Positions 1 to 8,836 of a stretch of DNA of 64,000 nucleotides are shown here, one piece after another. Position numbers and translations under genes: made by a program. Source of the DNA: VGBK01 sp964354255 (GTDB lineage: Bacteria > Actinomycetota > Acidimicrobiia > Spongiisociales > UBA11373); NCBI GenBank assembly GCA_964354255.1, contig CAYGYX010000001.1, forward strand, positions 1-64,000. The letters are read 5' to 3'. Below the pieces are notes generated by a model, which ran no database searches, had not been told where the DNA came from, and saw only the letters and a list, made by a program, of their open reading frames with translations. How positions within the stretch are numbered: the stretch's first letter is position 1; each line of letters begins with the position of its first letter.

Positions 1-84
1 CCCTCCGGCGGGGGCCTCCGCAACGCCGCGCCTCGCCCGCATCGGGGCGCCCGCCGGCCCTTCCGGTAACCGGCAACGCGTCGA

Positions 85-90
85 TACCCT
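85..90 (+). promoter_or_regulatory. Putative -10 box (TACCCT) for the copper operon
   Basis: A TACCCT hexamer matching the TAnnnT pattern used elsewhere in this window lies 30 nt upstream of the GTG of the HMA-domain protein. It leaves room for a short leader that contains the AAAGGAGG ribosome binding site at 111-118. No clear -35 box or copper-responsive operator was recognised in the 84 bases before it. Confidence 0.4.
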
Positions 91-120
91 GTGGCGTGAC
101 GCTCCCTCGAAAGGAGGACC

Positions 121-333
121 GTGACCGAGATCACCCTGTCCGTGCCCGAGATCCACTGCCGGCATTGCAGGACGTCCATCGAGTGGGCGGCCAGCGCCGT
201 GCCCGGGGTGCTGCGGGCCGAGGTCGACATACCGTCGGCCACCGTCGCCCTCTCCTTCGAGGCCCCGGCCACCCTGGACCAGATCGTGGCCGCCATCGAG
301 AGCGAGGGCTACGCGGTGCCCGCCCAGGGCTGA
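121..333 (+). CDS. Heavy-metal-associated (HMA) domain copper chaperone-like protein
   Basis: This 70-residue protein is a single HMA ferredoxin-like fold. Such CopZ/Atx1-type proteins carry Cu(I) in the cytosol to copper-pumping ATPases. The metal loop reads IHCRHC, so the two cysteines of the CxxC site are present but the Met usual in MxCxxC is Ile. The GTG start is chosen because AAAGGAGG sits directly upstream. The gene ends 7 bases before the start of the P-type ATPase, so the pair is almost certainly co-transcribed and the chaperone probably loads that pump. The metal could be another soft cation, but copper is the best guess from the neighbour. Confidence 0.85.
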   Translation: MTEITLSVPEIHCRHCRTSIEWAASAVPGVLRAEVDIPSATVALSFEAPATLDQIVAAIESEGYAVPAQG

Positions 334-340
334 GCCAGCC

Positions 341-2599
341 GTGGCCGGCACCGCCACCGAGACGATCCTCCTCGACGTCGAGGGGATGACCTGCGCCTCG
401 TGTGCCCTGCGCATCGAGCGGGTCCTCTCCCGCCAGCAGGGGGTGACCTCGGCGGTAGTCAACTTCGCCGGCCAGGAGGCCCGGGTGGAGGCCGCGCCGG
501 GCGCCGACGTCGCCGCCCTCGAGGCGGCGGTGGCCCGCCTCGGCTATCGGGCCACCCGGGCCCGGCCCCAGACAGTCGGCGCCACCGTGGCGGATCGTTA
601 CGACACCCAGATCCACTACCAGGGCCGCTCCTTCGCCGCCGCCGCCTTCCTGACCCTCCCCCTCTTCCTCATCTCGATGCTGGCCGACATGGAGGGCAAC
701 GCGCTGCGGGCAGCCGCCTGGGCCCTGGCCACCCCGGTGGAGTTCATCTTCGGGTGGCAGTTCCATCGCAACGCCGCCCAGCGCCTGCGCTCGCTGGGCG
801 CCGGCATGGACACGCTGGTGTCGCTGGGGACCCTGGCCGCTTACGGGTACTCGGTGTGGGCCTTCTTCGCCGGGGAGCACCTCTACTTCGAGACGGCGGC
901 GGTCATCATCACCTTCATCCTCCTCGGCCGCTTCTTCGAAGCCCGCGCCAAGGGTCGCGCCTCCCGGGCGGTGGCCCGCCTCCTGGAGTTGGGCGCCAAG
1001 GAGGCCCGGGTCCGGCGGGACGGCCAGGAGGTCACCATCCCGATCGCCGCCGTCCGCCCCGGCGACCTCATGGTGGTGCACCCCGGAGAGCGCCTCCCCA
1101 CCGACGGCCGCGTGGCCGAGGGCATCTCCTCCATCGACGAGAGCATGCTCACCGGGGAGTCCCTCCCGGTGGAGCGGCGCCCCGGCGACCAGGTATACGG
1201 GGCCACCGTCAACCAGCACGGGCAACTCCTGGTGGAGGCCACCCGGGTGGGGGCCGACACCGCCCTCGCCCAGATCGTGCGCCTCGTCAAAGAAACCCAG
1301 GCGACCCGCGCCCCCATCCAGCACCTGGCCGATCGTATCGCCGGCATCTTCGTCCCGGTGGTCCTGGCCATCGCCCTGGCCACTTTCTCCCTGTGGCTCG
1401 CCTTCTCCGGCCAGACCGGCGAGGCGATGCGGGCGGCGGTGGCGGTGCTGGTGGTCGCCTGCCCCTGTGCCCTGGGCCTGGCCACCCCCACCGCCGTGAT
1501 GGTCGGCAGCGGCCGCGGGGCCGAGCTGGGGGTGCTCTTCAAGGGCGCCGACGTGTTCGAGCGGTCCCGCCTGATCGACACGGTCGTCTTCGACAAGACC
1601 GGCACCCTCACCCGCGGGGCGATGACCCTGCGCCGGCTGGAGACCGGCGAGGACCGGGGACGCGCCCTCTACCTCATCGGGAGCCTCGAGGCCGGCTCGG
1701 AACACCCGGCGGCCCGGGCGGTGGCCCTCGGTGCCGAAGAGGCTGGAGTGGAACTCGGGCCGGTCACCGGGCTCATCGCCCTGCCCGGCCTGGGGGTGCG
1801 CGGCATCGTGGACAGGGTCGAGGTCGTCGCCGGGCGGCCCCAGCTGCTCACCGAGGTAGGCCTGGCCGTTCCCGGCCACCTCGCCGCGGCCCTGGCCGAG
1901 ATGGAGGCTGCCGGGGAGACCGCCTTCCTCGCCGGCTGGGAAGGGCAGGTGCGGGCGGCCCTCTCGGTGGCCGACACGGTCCGCCCCTCCGCCGCCCCCA
2001 CCGTGGCCGCCCTCCGGGCCGCCGGGGTGGAGGTGGCAATGATCACCGGTGACAACCGGCGCACCGCCGAGGGCATCGCCGCCGGCCTGGGGATCGGCCG
2101 GGTGCTGGCCGAGGTATCGCCCGGACAGAAGGCCGACGCGGTCACCCGCCTGCAGGCCGAAGGCAGGACCGTCGGCTTCGTCGGCGACGGCATCAACGAC
2201 GCCCCGGCCCTCACCCGGGCCGACCTGGGCATAGCGGTGGGGACGGGCACCGACGTGGCCATCGAAGCCGGTGATGTGGTGCTCATGTCGGGAGACCCGG
2301 CCCTGGTCCGCACCGCCCTCGCCCTGGCCGCCGCCACCTTCCGCACCATTCGCCAGAACCTGTTCTGGGCCTTCGCCTACAACAGCGCGGCCATCCCCCT
2401 GGCCGCCGCCGGCCTACTCGACCCGATGATCGCCGCCGCGGCCATGGCGCTGTCCAGCGTCTCGGTCGTAGCCAACTCGCTGCGCCTGCGCCGCTTCGGG
2501 CGGGACAACACCTGCAGCCACCCTGGCCCCCGCGACGACTTCCCTGCCGGCGACTCCGCTACGAACCCGTCGGCGTCACTGCCCCCGTGGGTCGCCTGA
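341..2599 (+). CDS. copA: Cu(+)-exporting P1B-type ATPase (CopA-like)
   Basis: A 752-residue P-type ATPase that would export Cu(I) from the cytosol at the cost of ATP. One N-terminal HMA domain carries GMTCASC. Membrane helices follow, then the actuator loop with TGES, the CPC ion-binding motif in the sixth helix of the P1B core, the DKTGT phosphorylation site, the SEHP motif of the nucleotide domain and GDGINDAP. All catalytic residues are present. The start is GTG just behind the chaperone gene. The last roughly 35 residues after the final helix form a Pro/Ser-rich tail unlike the usual short end; this tail overlaps the 3' end of the convergent hdrB-like gene by 41 bp. Silver or other monovalent cations are possible substrates. 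Confidence 0.95.
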   Translation: MAGTATETILLDVEGMTCASCALRIERVLSRQQGVTSAVVNFAGQEARVEAAPGADVAALEAAVARLGYRATRARPQTVGATVADRYDTQIHYQGRSFAAAAFLTLPLFLISMLADMEGNALRAAAWALATPVEFIFGWQFHRNAAQRLRSLGAGMDTLVSLGTLAAYGYSVWAFFAGEHLYFETAAVIITFILLGRFFEARAKGRASRAVARLLELGAKEARVRRDGQEVTIPIAAVRPGDLMVVHPGERLPTDGRVAEGISSIDESMLTGESLPVERRPGDQVYGATVNQHGQLLVEATRVGADTALAQIVRLVKETQATRAPIQHLADRIAGIFVPVVLAIALATFSLWLAFSGQTGEAMRAAVAVLVVACPCALGLATPTAVMVGSGRGAELGVLFKGADVFERSRLIDTVVFDKTGTLTRGAMTLRRLETGEDRGRALYLIGSLEAGSEHPAARAVALGAEEAGVELGPVTGLIALPGLGVRGIVDRVEVVAGRPQLLTEVGLAVPGHLAAALAEMEAAGETAFLAGWEGQVRAALSVADTVRPSAAPTVAALRAAGVEVAMITGDNRRTAEGIAAGLGIGRVLAEVSPGQKADAVTRLQAEGRTVGFVGDGINDAPALTRADLGIAVGTGTDVAIEAGDVVLMSGDPALVRTALALAAATFRTIRQNLFWAFAYNSAAIPLAAAGLLDPMIAAAAMALSSVSVVANSLRLRRFGRDNTCSHPGPRDDFPAGDSATNPSASLPPWVA

Positions 2600-3461
2600 T
2601 GATGGCCTGGGCCGAGACCAGTTCCTTGCCGATCCCCAACCGCTTGACCCCCACCCCGAGCGCCAGGCCGAGCAGCTGGGTGAAGTAGAGGATGGGCATG
2701 GCGTAGTCGGTGCCGTAGGCGTGATTCACTTCCGACTGGTAGCACTCCAGATTGGTCTGGCACAGGGGGCAAGCCGTGGCGATGACCTCGGCGCCGGAAT
2801 CGACCGCGCTCTGCAGCAGATCGCGCAGCATCTGCACCGCCGCCCGTCGGTTGGTGACCATCAGGGCGGCACCGCAGCAGCGCAGCCTGTAGGGATAGGG
2901 CACCGGGTTCGCTCCCGCCGCCGCCAACAGGTCCTCGAAGTAGTGCGGGTCGTCGATCTCGCTCAGTTCCAGGCCCGGGCGGCGGGGCCGCACGATCTGG
3001 CAGCCGTAGTACGGGGCCACCCGCAGCCCTTTGATGCGGTCGTTGACCTTGGCGCGGATGCGGTCCAACGCCCCGTCGGAGACGAAGGCGTCCATGATGT
3101 GTCTCACGGCGACCCCGCCCCCGTAATGCAGATCGTCGGCCTCGAGGGCGTAGTTCATGTGCTCGGCCAGGTCGGGGTCGCGCTGCAGGGCCGCGTTCGT
3201 GGTCCACAGGTTCTTGTAGCAGGCGTTGCACGGAGCCACGATGTCGAGGCCTTGCTTCTCGGCGATGGCCAGATTGCGCGCACACAGCACGGTGGCCAGC
3301 AGCTCGTCGACGTGGGAATAGGCGGTAGCCCCGCAGCAGTTCCAGTCCTCGAGCTCCTCCAGTTCAATGCCGAGCTTGTTGGCGACCTCCATGGACGAGA
3401 CGTGGTAGGTGGCGGCCATGGTCTCCAGCGAGCAGCCGGGGTAGTAGGCGTAGCGGGTCAT
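2559..3461 (-). CDS. hdrB: Heterodisulfide reductase subunit B-like (HdrB) protein
   Basis: A 300-residue protein with two CCG domains, the cysteine-rich modules that in methanogen HdrB bind two noncubane [4Fe-4S] clusters for disulfide reduction. Visible motifs are NCCGA near residue 40, PCNACY, YYGCQ, RCCGAAL and ACPLCQTNLE. It starts with an ATG overlapping the HdrC stop (ATGA), so the two are translated together. The true substrate is unknown, since this actinobacterium should not use CoM-S-S-CoB. Homologous HdrB-like subunits in bacteria serve several thiol/disulfide or electron-bifurcating complexes. No HdrA flavoprotein is encoded in this window. The 3' end overlaps the copper ATPase gene by 41 bp in convergent orientation. 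Confidence 0.88.
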   Translation of the reverse strand: MTRYAYYPGCSLETMAATYHVSSMEVANKLGIELEELEDWNCCGATAYSHVDELLATVLCARNLAIAEKQGLDIVAPCNACYKNLWTTNAALQRDPDLAEHMNYALEADDLHYGGGVAVRHIMDAFVSDGALDRIRAKVNDRIKGLRVAPYYGCQIVRPRRPGLELSEIDDPHYFEDLLAAAGANPVPYPYRLRCCGAALMVTNRRAAVQMLRDLLQSAVDSGAEVIATACPLCQTNLECYQSEVNHAYGTDYAMPILYFTQLLGLALGVGVKRLGIGKELVSAQAIIRRPTGAVTPTGS

Positions 3462-4033
3462 TCGATGCCGTCCAGGGGGAGAACCCGGGCGACCATGCTC
3501 CGCAGGTTCTGGATTCGCTTGATCCGTGAGGGGATCAGGGGTAGCCGGCCCTTGGCCAGCAGCTTCAGCCCCATCTGCATCTCGCGCACCATCCCCGGGA
3601 ACCCGCCCTCGAAGATGAAGGCTGGGGCATAGCCGGGCTCGTAGGACTTGCCGGTCCGCAGGATCGTCCGGGTGAACCGACGCGAGAACTCCGGCGCCAC
3701 CCAGTCCCGGTTGAAGCTGTCCTTCCACAGCGAGTACCGGGTGAGGGCGTACATGACATCGGCGGGACGGATCCCCTCCGGGCACTTCTCCGTGCAGGCG
3801 TAGCACGAGGCGCACGTCCAGAAGGTGTTGGAGGACATGACCTCGTCCTTCATGTCGGCGTTGATCAAGGCGATCAAGTACCGCGGTGTGTGGTCCATGA
3901 ATTCCACCACCGGGCAGACCGCCGAGCACGTGGCGCACTGGATACAGCGCACCAGAGAGGCACCCTCCTCGGCATGGAGGAGGTTCTCTACCTCCTCCCG
4001 GAAAGAAACCCTCCTACCCGTCGTCGTCACCAC
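3458..4033 (-). CDS. hdrC: Heterodisulfide reductase subunit C-like (HdrC) protein, 2x[4Fe-4S]
   Basis: A 191-residue cytosolic ferredoxin-like subunit. Two classical [4Fe-4S] motifs are present: CIQCATCSAVCP near residue 35 and CASCYACTEKCP near residue 75. In HdrABC complexes HdrC passes electrons between HdrA and HdrB. The gene lies 9 bp behind a lone receiver gene and overlaps HdrB by 4 bp, so it belongs to the five-gene kinase-receiver-Hdr operon. The start is one of two adjacent GTG codons (4033 or 4030). A GGAGG at about 4037-4041 serves either. The electron partner is not visible in the operon. Confidence 0.88.
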   Translation of the reverse strand: MVTTTGRRVSFREEVENLLHAEEGASLVRCIQCATCSAVCPVVEFMDHTPRYLIALINADMKDEVMSSNTFWTCASCYACTEKCPEGIRPADVMYALTRYSLWKDSFNRDWVAPEFSRRFTRTILRTGKSYEPGYAPAFIFEGGFPGMVREMQMGLKLLAKGRLPLIPSRIKRIQNLRSMVARVLPLDGIE

Positions 4034-4042
4034 CCTCGCCTC

Positions 4043-4465
4043 CTACTCGCCTGGTGCTCGCCGCGCCTCGGCGGCCGCGATGAGTGCCCTGGCCTTCTGC
4101 AGCAGCAACTCTGGCTCGACGGGCTTCTCGACCAGTTCGTCGACCGGCACGAAGCCCGGGTGCACCGCCTGGCCGGGGAAGAGGAAAGCGATCTGCTCCC
4201 GGATGCTGGTGATGATGAGCACCGGCATCTCCCGCAGCACTGCATCCTTGCGGATCTTCCTGGCCAGCATGACTCCCTCGGCGCCTCGCCCCATCATGAT
4301 GTCGAGGCACAGGAGGTCGTACTTGCCCTCCTTCAGCGCCGCCCATCCGTCCTTCGGGTTATAGGACACCTCGGTCTCATAGTCGGCGCCGTCGAGAATG
4401 GCTTTGATCCCTTCGACGAAATCAGGATCGTCGTCGATGATCAGCACCTTCTTGCGCTCGCTCAT
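4043..4465 (-). CDS. Stand-alone response regulator receiver protein
   Basis: A 140-residue protein consisting of one receiver domain with no output domain. The acidic pocket DDD (residues 11-13), phospho-acceptor D55 in CLDIMM, T86 and K114 (EKP) are all present. About 27 residues separate T86 and K114, longer than the usual spacing, so the beta4-alpha4-beta5 region carries an insertion containing a Phe/Pro-rich stretch. Its start overlaps the stop of the upstream receiver-kinase by ATGA, and HdrC follows 9 bp later. A receiver without DNA-binding domain, placed directly before HdrCB, suggests phosphotransfer or protein-protein control. That role is inferred. Confidence 0.85.
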   Translation of the reverse strand: MSERKKVLIIDDDPDFVEGIKAILDGADYETEVSYNPKDGWAALKEGKYDLLCLDIMMGRGAEGVMLARKIRKDAVLREMPVLIITSIREQIAFLFPGQAVHPGFVPVDELVEKPVEPELLLQKARALIAAAEARRAPGE

Positions 4466-5613
4466 CCCGCCTCTCCTTTCGGAACCTGCTCGGCGGCCCC
4501 AGCCGCGTCGGCCGGGGCCGTCTCGAGGGCCGGCAGCGTGATCACAAAGGTACTACCCCGGCCGGGCTCGCTCGCCGCGGTGACCGATCCCCCGTGCACC
4601 TCCACGATGCGCCGAGTGACGGCCAGCCCAATCCCGGCGCCGCTCGTGCCACTCTCGGCGGCCTGCCCGCGATAGAAGCCATCGAAGATCCTGGGCAGGT
4701 CCGTCTCAGGGATCCCAACTCCCGTGTCCGCCACCGAGACCACTACCTTCTCGAGCTCCCGCACGGCCGTCACCGTCACTCTACCCCCCGGTCGCGAATA
4801 CTTAACCGCGTTACCGATCAGGTTGAGCAGCGCCTCGGTGAGCGTGCCCTCATCCCCGAAGACCACGGCCGCCGGTTCGACGGTGGCCTCGATGTCGACC
4901 TCCTTGCGCACCGCCTCGGCCTGAGCGCTCTCCACCGCCTTGGCGACGGGCTCACCGATCGCCACGGGCCGGAAGCTCTCCTTGAGCCCGGTGAAATCCA
5001 CCGAGAATCCCCGCAACCACCGGTTGATCAGCCCGAGGAGGTCCTCGATGCGGGTACTCATTCGCCCCAGCCGCCGCTTCTGATCCTCCGAGATGACGGC
5101 CGACAGCTCCCGGATCAGCACGAACAGGTTCTGCTGGATCGCCCCCAGGGGCGAGCGCAGCTCGTGGGAGACGATGGCGGCGAAGTTGTCGCGCAGCGCC
5201 TCCCGCTCCCGTCGCAGCGCCGTCGCCTCCAGCACCAGTCGACGCCACTCCAGGCCTCGCCGGATCATCGCGCGGAAGTCATCCGGTGTGAACGGCTTCG
5301 GCAGGAAGTCATAGGCTCCCCGCTTCACGGCCTCCACCGCCGACTCGATGGTGGCGAACCCGGTGAACACGATCGAGACGATCGTCGGGTCGAGCAAGCG
5401 CAGCTCCTCCAGAACCTCCATGCCCGACATGCCGGGCATCTTCAGGTCGACGAAGACCAGGTCGGGCGCGAACTCGCCGACCTTCTGCAGCCCCTCCGCC
5501 CCGCTCACCGCCACGGCCACCTCGTAGCCGGCGCCCTCCAGGATGGCCAGGCAGGAGTCGAGCACCACCTCCTCGTCGTCGATCAGCAGCAGTCGCCGCC
5601 GCGGTTCGGTCAC
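4462..5613 (-). CDS. Receiver-histidine kinase hybrid (REC-HisKA-HATPase)
   Basis: A 383-residue soluble protein with an N-terminal receiver (DD at 12-13, D56, T84, K106 in PKPF) followed by a coiled linker, a HisKA helix pair with H150 in VSHELRSPLG, and a HATPase domain with N box (NLIGNAVKYS), DTGVGI and a glycine-rich lid. There are no membrane segments, so it acts in the cytoplasm. The input is probably phosphoryl transfer from the membrane kinase upstream, with which it overlaps by ATGA. It in turn overlaps the lone receiver gene. Its receiver is closely similar to the one fused to the hydrogenase gamma subunit about 9 kb away. Confidence 0.92.
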   Translation of the reverse strand: MTEPRRRLLLIDDEEVVLDSCLAILEGAGYEVAVAVSGAEGLQKVGEFAPDLVFVDLKMPGMSGMEVLEELRLLDPTIVSIVFTGFATIESAVEAVKRGAYDFLPKPFTPDDFRAMIRRGLEWRRLVLEATALRREREALRDNFAAIVSHELRSPLGAIQQNLFVLIRELSAVISEDQKRRLGRMSTRIEDLLGLINRWLRGFSVDFTGLKESFRPVAIGEPVAKAVESAQAEAVRKEVDIEATVEPAAVVFGDEGTLTEALLNLIGNAVKYSRPGGRVTVTAVRELEKVVVSVADTGVGIPETDLPRIFDGFYRGQAAESGTSGAGIGLAVTRRIVEVHGGSVTAASEPGRGSTFVITLPALETAPADAAGAAEQVPKGEAG

Positions 5614-7535
5614 GATCCCACCTCCGCCACGGAGCCGAGGGGCAGTTCGACGGTGAAGGCGGTCCCCACCCCAACTTGGCTTTCCACGGTAATCGTGCCG
5701 CCGTGCTCCTTGACGATCCCAAAGCTGATCGCCAGGCCCAGCCCGGTGCCGTGCCCGACCTCCTTGGTGGTGAAGAACGGATCGAAGATGCGCCCGATAT
5801 CCTCCTCGCGGATTCCGTGCCCGGTGTCCCGGAACGTGATCTGGATGGATCGCCGAGCAGTCTCAAAGCGGGTGGTCACCGCCAGCGTCCCCACCCCGCC
5901 CATGGCCTCGGCAGCGTTGATGATGAGGTTCATGAACACCTGCTGCATCTGGGCCGGGTCCACCACCGCCTGCGGGATCCCCTCGGCGAAATCACGGAGC
6001 ACCTCGATGTTGTGGAACAGGGCCCGGGCCTCCAGCAGCGAGAAGCACTCCTCGATGATCGCGTAGAGGTTGGCCAGCTTCTTCGCCGGCTTCTTGGGCC
6101 GGGAGAAGTCGAGCAGGGCGCGGACGATGGTGCTGCAGCGGTTGGCCTGAGTGACGATCTTCTCCACCGACACCCGCTTGGGGTCGTCGGCCGGCAGCTT
6201 CTCCAGGAGAAGGTGGGAGTAGGTGACGATCCCCTGCATCGGGTTGTTCAGCTCGTGGGCCACATCGGCGGCCAACTGGCCCACCACGGCCAGGCGTTCC
6301 GATTCCATGACCCTCTTGCGGGCGAACTCCTTGAGCTGCTCATCCCGCGCCTTGAGGGCGGCCGCCATCGAGTTGAAAGCCCCGGCCAGCCTCCCCAGCT
6401 CGTCCCGGGAGTTCACCGGCACCTGGGCTTCCAGGTTACCCTCGGCCACCTGGCGCGAGGCCTTCACCAACGCCCGTACCGGGTTGGAGAGCCGGCGGGA
6501 GATGACGAAGGAGATGACCACCGCCAGCGCCACCCCGGCCAGGGCGATGCCTACGAAGAGCAGGGTGGTCCGCATCCTCAGGTCCGCGTAGGGCTGCTCC
6601 AGTATCCCCACATAGAGCATCCCGATGGGGACGCCGTCGAGATCGGTGATCGGCTCGTAGGCGGTGATGTACCAGTCGTGGACCACGTAGGCGCGTCCCA
6701 CCCACCGTTCCCCTTCCAGGATCACCCGCTGGTACACCTCTTCGGAGACCCTCGTGCCCAGCGCCCGGGTGCCGTCATCGCTCAGGACGTTGGTGGCGAT
6801 GCGCACATCGTCCAAGAAGATGGTGGCCGTGCCGATGTCCTCGTCCCGATAGCGTTCCCCGGCGAAGATGGTCTCCTTGATCAAATCCACGATCTCGACG
6901 CGGCGGCTGAGGAGTCGCCCGGCATAGACGACCCCAAGCACCTCGCCGTTGTAGTCGAGCACCGGCGCCGCTGCCTCGAGCACCAATCCGCTGGTCTCCA
7001 CCGTGTCTTCCCGGGGGCGGGCGGCCTGGGTCTCGACGAGTTCGAGCCGCGCCTGCTGCACCATTGCCGGCGCTTCCGCTTCCAGACGGTCGACGGCGAA
7101 CACGGCGGTACCCACCACCGGGCGCCGGCTCTCCAGGGCGGCGGCCACCACGCTGTCGGCGGCCTGGGGATCTCCGGCGACCCCGGGGTTGGCCGCTCGC
7201 AGCGAGACCACCCCGTCGGCGTCGGTCAGCGTCAGGAAGTCCAGCCCTTCTCGGAGCATCGTCCCGCGCAGCTCACCGGCGGCAATATCGGGGAACCCGG
7301 CGATGAGTGCGTCACGCAGGTAGAAGCGGTCGGCCGAGAAGCGAACCAGGTCGTACAGGGCGGCCGAGTAGGCGTAGTACATCTCCCGCGCGGCACTCAG
7401 GTCGGAGTCGACCCGGTTCTGGGCTTCATCCAGGACGCGGTTACCGATGAGGAAGATGGCCACTCCACTGAACATGGCGCTGAGCAGACCGATGATCAGC
7501 AGGAAGGCGAGCATGAGCTTGACGAAGCGGCTCAC
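5610..7535 (-). CDS. Membrane sensor histidine kinase with Cache-type extracellular domain
   Basis: A 641-residue kinase. TM1 is at about 5-32, an extracellular Cache-like sensor at about 35-320, TM2 at about 322-347, a HAMP linker at about 348-400, HisKA with H427 in VAHELNNP, and HATPase with N box (NLIINAAEAM), DTGHGI and GTGLGL. The Cache ending (YEPITDLDGVPIGMLYVG) is typical of single/double Cache 3-like sensors for small extracellular ligands. It is the first gene of the operon leading to HdrCB, with GTG start at 7535 behind a weak AGGGG. The ligand cannot be told from sequence. Confidence 0.93.
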   Translation of the reverse strand: MSRFVKLMLAFLLIIGLLSAMFSGVAIFLIGNRVLDEAQNRVDSDLSAAREMYYAYSAALYDLVRFSADRFYLRDALIAGFPDIAAGELRGTMLREGLDFLTLTDADGVVSLRAANPGVAGDPQAADSVVAAALESRRPVVGTAVFAVDRLEAEAPAMVQQARLELVETQAARPREDTVETSGLVLEAAAPVLDYNGEVLGVVYAGRLLSRRVEIVDLIKETIFAGERYRDEDIGTATIFLDDVRIATNVLSDDGTRALGTRVSEEVYQRVILEGERWVGRAYVVHDWYITAYEPITDLDGVPIGMLYVGILEQPYADLRMRTTLLFVGIALAGVALAVVISFVISRRLSNPVRALVKASRQVAEGNLEAQVPVNSRDELGRLAGAFNSMAAALKARDEQLKEFARKRVMESERLAVVGQLAADVAHELNNPMQGIVTYSHLLLEKLPADDPKRVSVEKIVTQANRCSTIVRALLDFSRPKKPAKKLANLYAIIEECFSLLEARALFHNIEVLRDFAEGIPQAVVDPAQMQQVFMNLIINAAEAMGGVGTLAVTTRFETARRSIQITFRDTGHGIREEDIGRIFDPFFTTKEVGHGTGLGLAISFGIVKEHGGTITVESQVGVGTAFTVELPLGSVAEVGS

Positions 7536-7855
7536 GGCGGCCCTGCCCCTACCGGCTTCCCAGGGCGTCCCCCTACCCCCCGACGCCCTCGGGCGGCATC
7601 AGAGCGGCGATGCTCGCGGCGCTGACGCGGCCGAACCGGCCCCACCGTCGCTCCCTTCTACCCTCCCAGTCTGCCACGCGCCCGGGGGGCCCGGCAGGGG
7701 CGTCCGTCGCTGCCGACAGGGCCGAACGCGGCGCCACCCCGCCGACGGCAGCTCCCACCTTCCCTCCCCGCGCTCCCCGGGCCTCCTGGCGAACCACCCC
7801 GGCCGGCTCACCGCACATCGGCGCGGCCCCCACCGCGCCGGTACGCTGGCGGCCC
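7536..7855. other. Divergent intergenic region (320 bp)
   Basis: This stretch separates the divergently transcribed sensor kinase and tandem-GNAT gene and must hold the promoter of the Hdr/kinase operon. It is C-rich on the plus strand. Apart from the TACGCT box for the GNAT gene, I see no convincing operator, RNA or gene in it. Confidence 0.4.
7842..7847 (+). promoter_or_regulatory. Leaderless -10 box (TACGCT)
   Basis: TACGCT fits TAnnnT and is followed after 8 bases by the GTG start of the tandem GNAT gene. Transcription would begin at or next to the start codon, and no ribosome binding site is present there. Confidence 0.45.
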
Positions 7856-8836
7856 GTGCCCGCCGGCCCTGCCCCGCCCCCCGGTTACCACTGGCGGCCC
7901 GCCCGGCTCGAGGACGCTTCCGCCCTGGCCGACCTGCTCCACGCCGTGGATGCGGCAGAAGGCCTCGAAGAAGCCCTCGGGCCCGAAGGCGCCCGGCGCC
8001 AGCTGTCCTACCCGGGCCTCGATCCCGAACGTGACACCCTGCTCGCCTTCACTCCCGACGGCGCGGCTCAGGCCTTCGCCTGGGTGTGGGTACAGCCGGC
8101 CGACGAGGCGGCCCGGGCGATCGTCTGGATCGAAGCTCACCCCGGCCACCTCCACCTGGAGCCCTTCCTGCTGGCCTGGGCGGAGGCCTGTGCCCGGCCC
8201 CGCCTCGCCGCCGCCGCCGCCGGGGGGCGTCGCTACCTCCGCCAGCACGTCGAGGAGCATCGCCTGCGGCGGCGCCGGGCGCTCGAGGAGGCGGGCTACC
8301 GCCACGCCCGCACCTTCGTGGAGATGTGGCGGCCCCTCAGCGGGGAGCCACCCGAGGCACCCCCACCCGCCCCCGGCACCGAGATCGTCCCCTGGTCCCC
8401 GCCACTCGAGGAGGGGGCGAGGCTGGCAGCCAACGACGCCTTCTCCCTCCACTGGGACTCCCTGCCCCTCGGGCCGGAGGACTGGCAGCAGCGTGTGTGC
8501 ACCGATCCCACCTTCCGGTCCGACCTGAGCCGCCTGGCGCTGAGCGGTGGCACGGTGGTGGGACTCTGCCTGGCCTCCGTGGACGCGGAACACAACGCCC
8601 GGGAGGGTGTTGCCGAGATATGGGTGGAGCGGGTCGCCACCATCCCCGCCCACCAGCGGCAGGGGCTGGCGACCGCCCTCGTATGCGGGGTGCTGCGCGC
8701 CGCCGCCGCCGCCGGCTTCACCCGTGCCGGCCTCACCGTCGACCAGCAGAGCACCACCCGCGCCACCGCCCTGTACGAGCGACTCGGTTTCGCGGCCACC
8801 CGCCGCACCCTGGCCCACGTCAAGGACCTCGAGTGA
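7856..8836 (+). CDS. Tandem GNAT acetyltransferase, mycothiol synthase (MshD)-like
   Basis: A 326-residue protein with two GNAT folds, the C-terminal one well conserved (VERVATIPAHQRQGLATAL for acetyl-CoA binding, then ALYERLGFAATRRT). The two-domain layout and length match MshD, the acetyltransferase that finishes mycothiol synthesis in actinobacteria, but other tandem GNAT enzymes look similar, so the substrate is uncertain. An in-frame reading continues upstream to 7610, but that part is low-complexity. GTG at 7856 is chosen because it follows a leaderless-type TACGCT box. The stop overlaps the GTG of the downstream lipoprotein (GTGA). Confidence 0.75.
   Translation: MPAGPAPPPGYHWRPARLEDASALADLLHAVDAAEGLEEALGPEGARRQLSYPGLDPERDTLLAFTPDGAAQAFAWVWVQPADEAARAIVWIEAHPGHLHLEPFLLAWAEACARPRLAAAAAGGRRYLRQHVEEHRLRRRRALEEAGYRHARTFVEMWRPLSGEPPEAPPPAPGTEIVPWSPPLEEGARLAANDAFSLHWDSLPLGPEDWQQRVCTDPTFRSDLSRLALSGGTVVGLCLASVDAEHNAREGVAEIWVERVATIPAHQRQGLATALVCGVLRAAAAAGFTRAGLTVDQQSTTRATALYERLGFAATRRTLAHVKDLE

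Noticed and set aside
131..1879. A 582-codon open frame antisense to the copper ATPase
   Set aside because: At about 70% GC stops are rare in antisense frames; the peptide is low-complexity Gly/Arg/His and the ATPase on the other strand is unmistakable. Many similar long antisense frames were dropped for the same reason.
2559..4033. A complete HdrABC or Mvh-Hdr electron-bifurcating complex
   Set aside because: No HdrA, MvhD or flavin bifurcation gene is in the window, and the hydrogenase has the beta/gamma module of group 3b instead.
7573..7833. A small minus-strand gene in the gap upstream of the sensor kinase
   Set aside because: Low-complexity Gly/Arg/Ala peptide, no ribosome binding site, and it covers the divergent promoter area.
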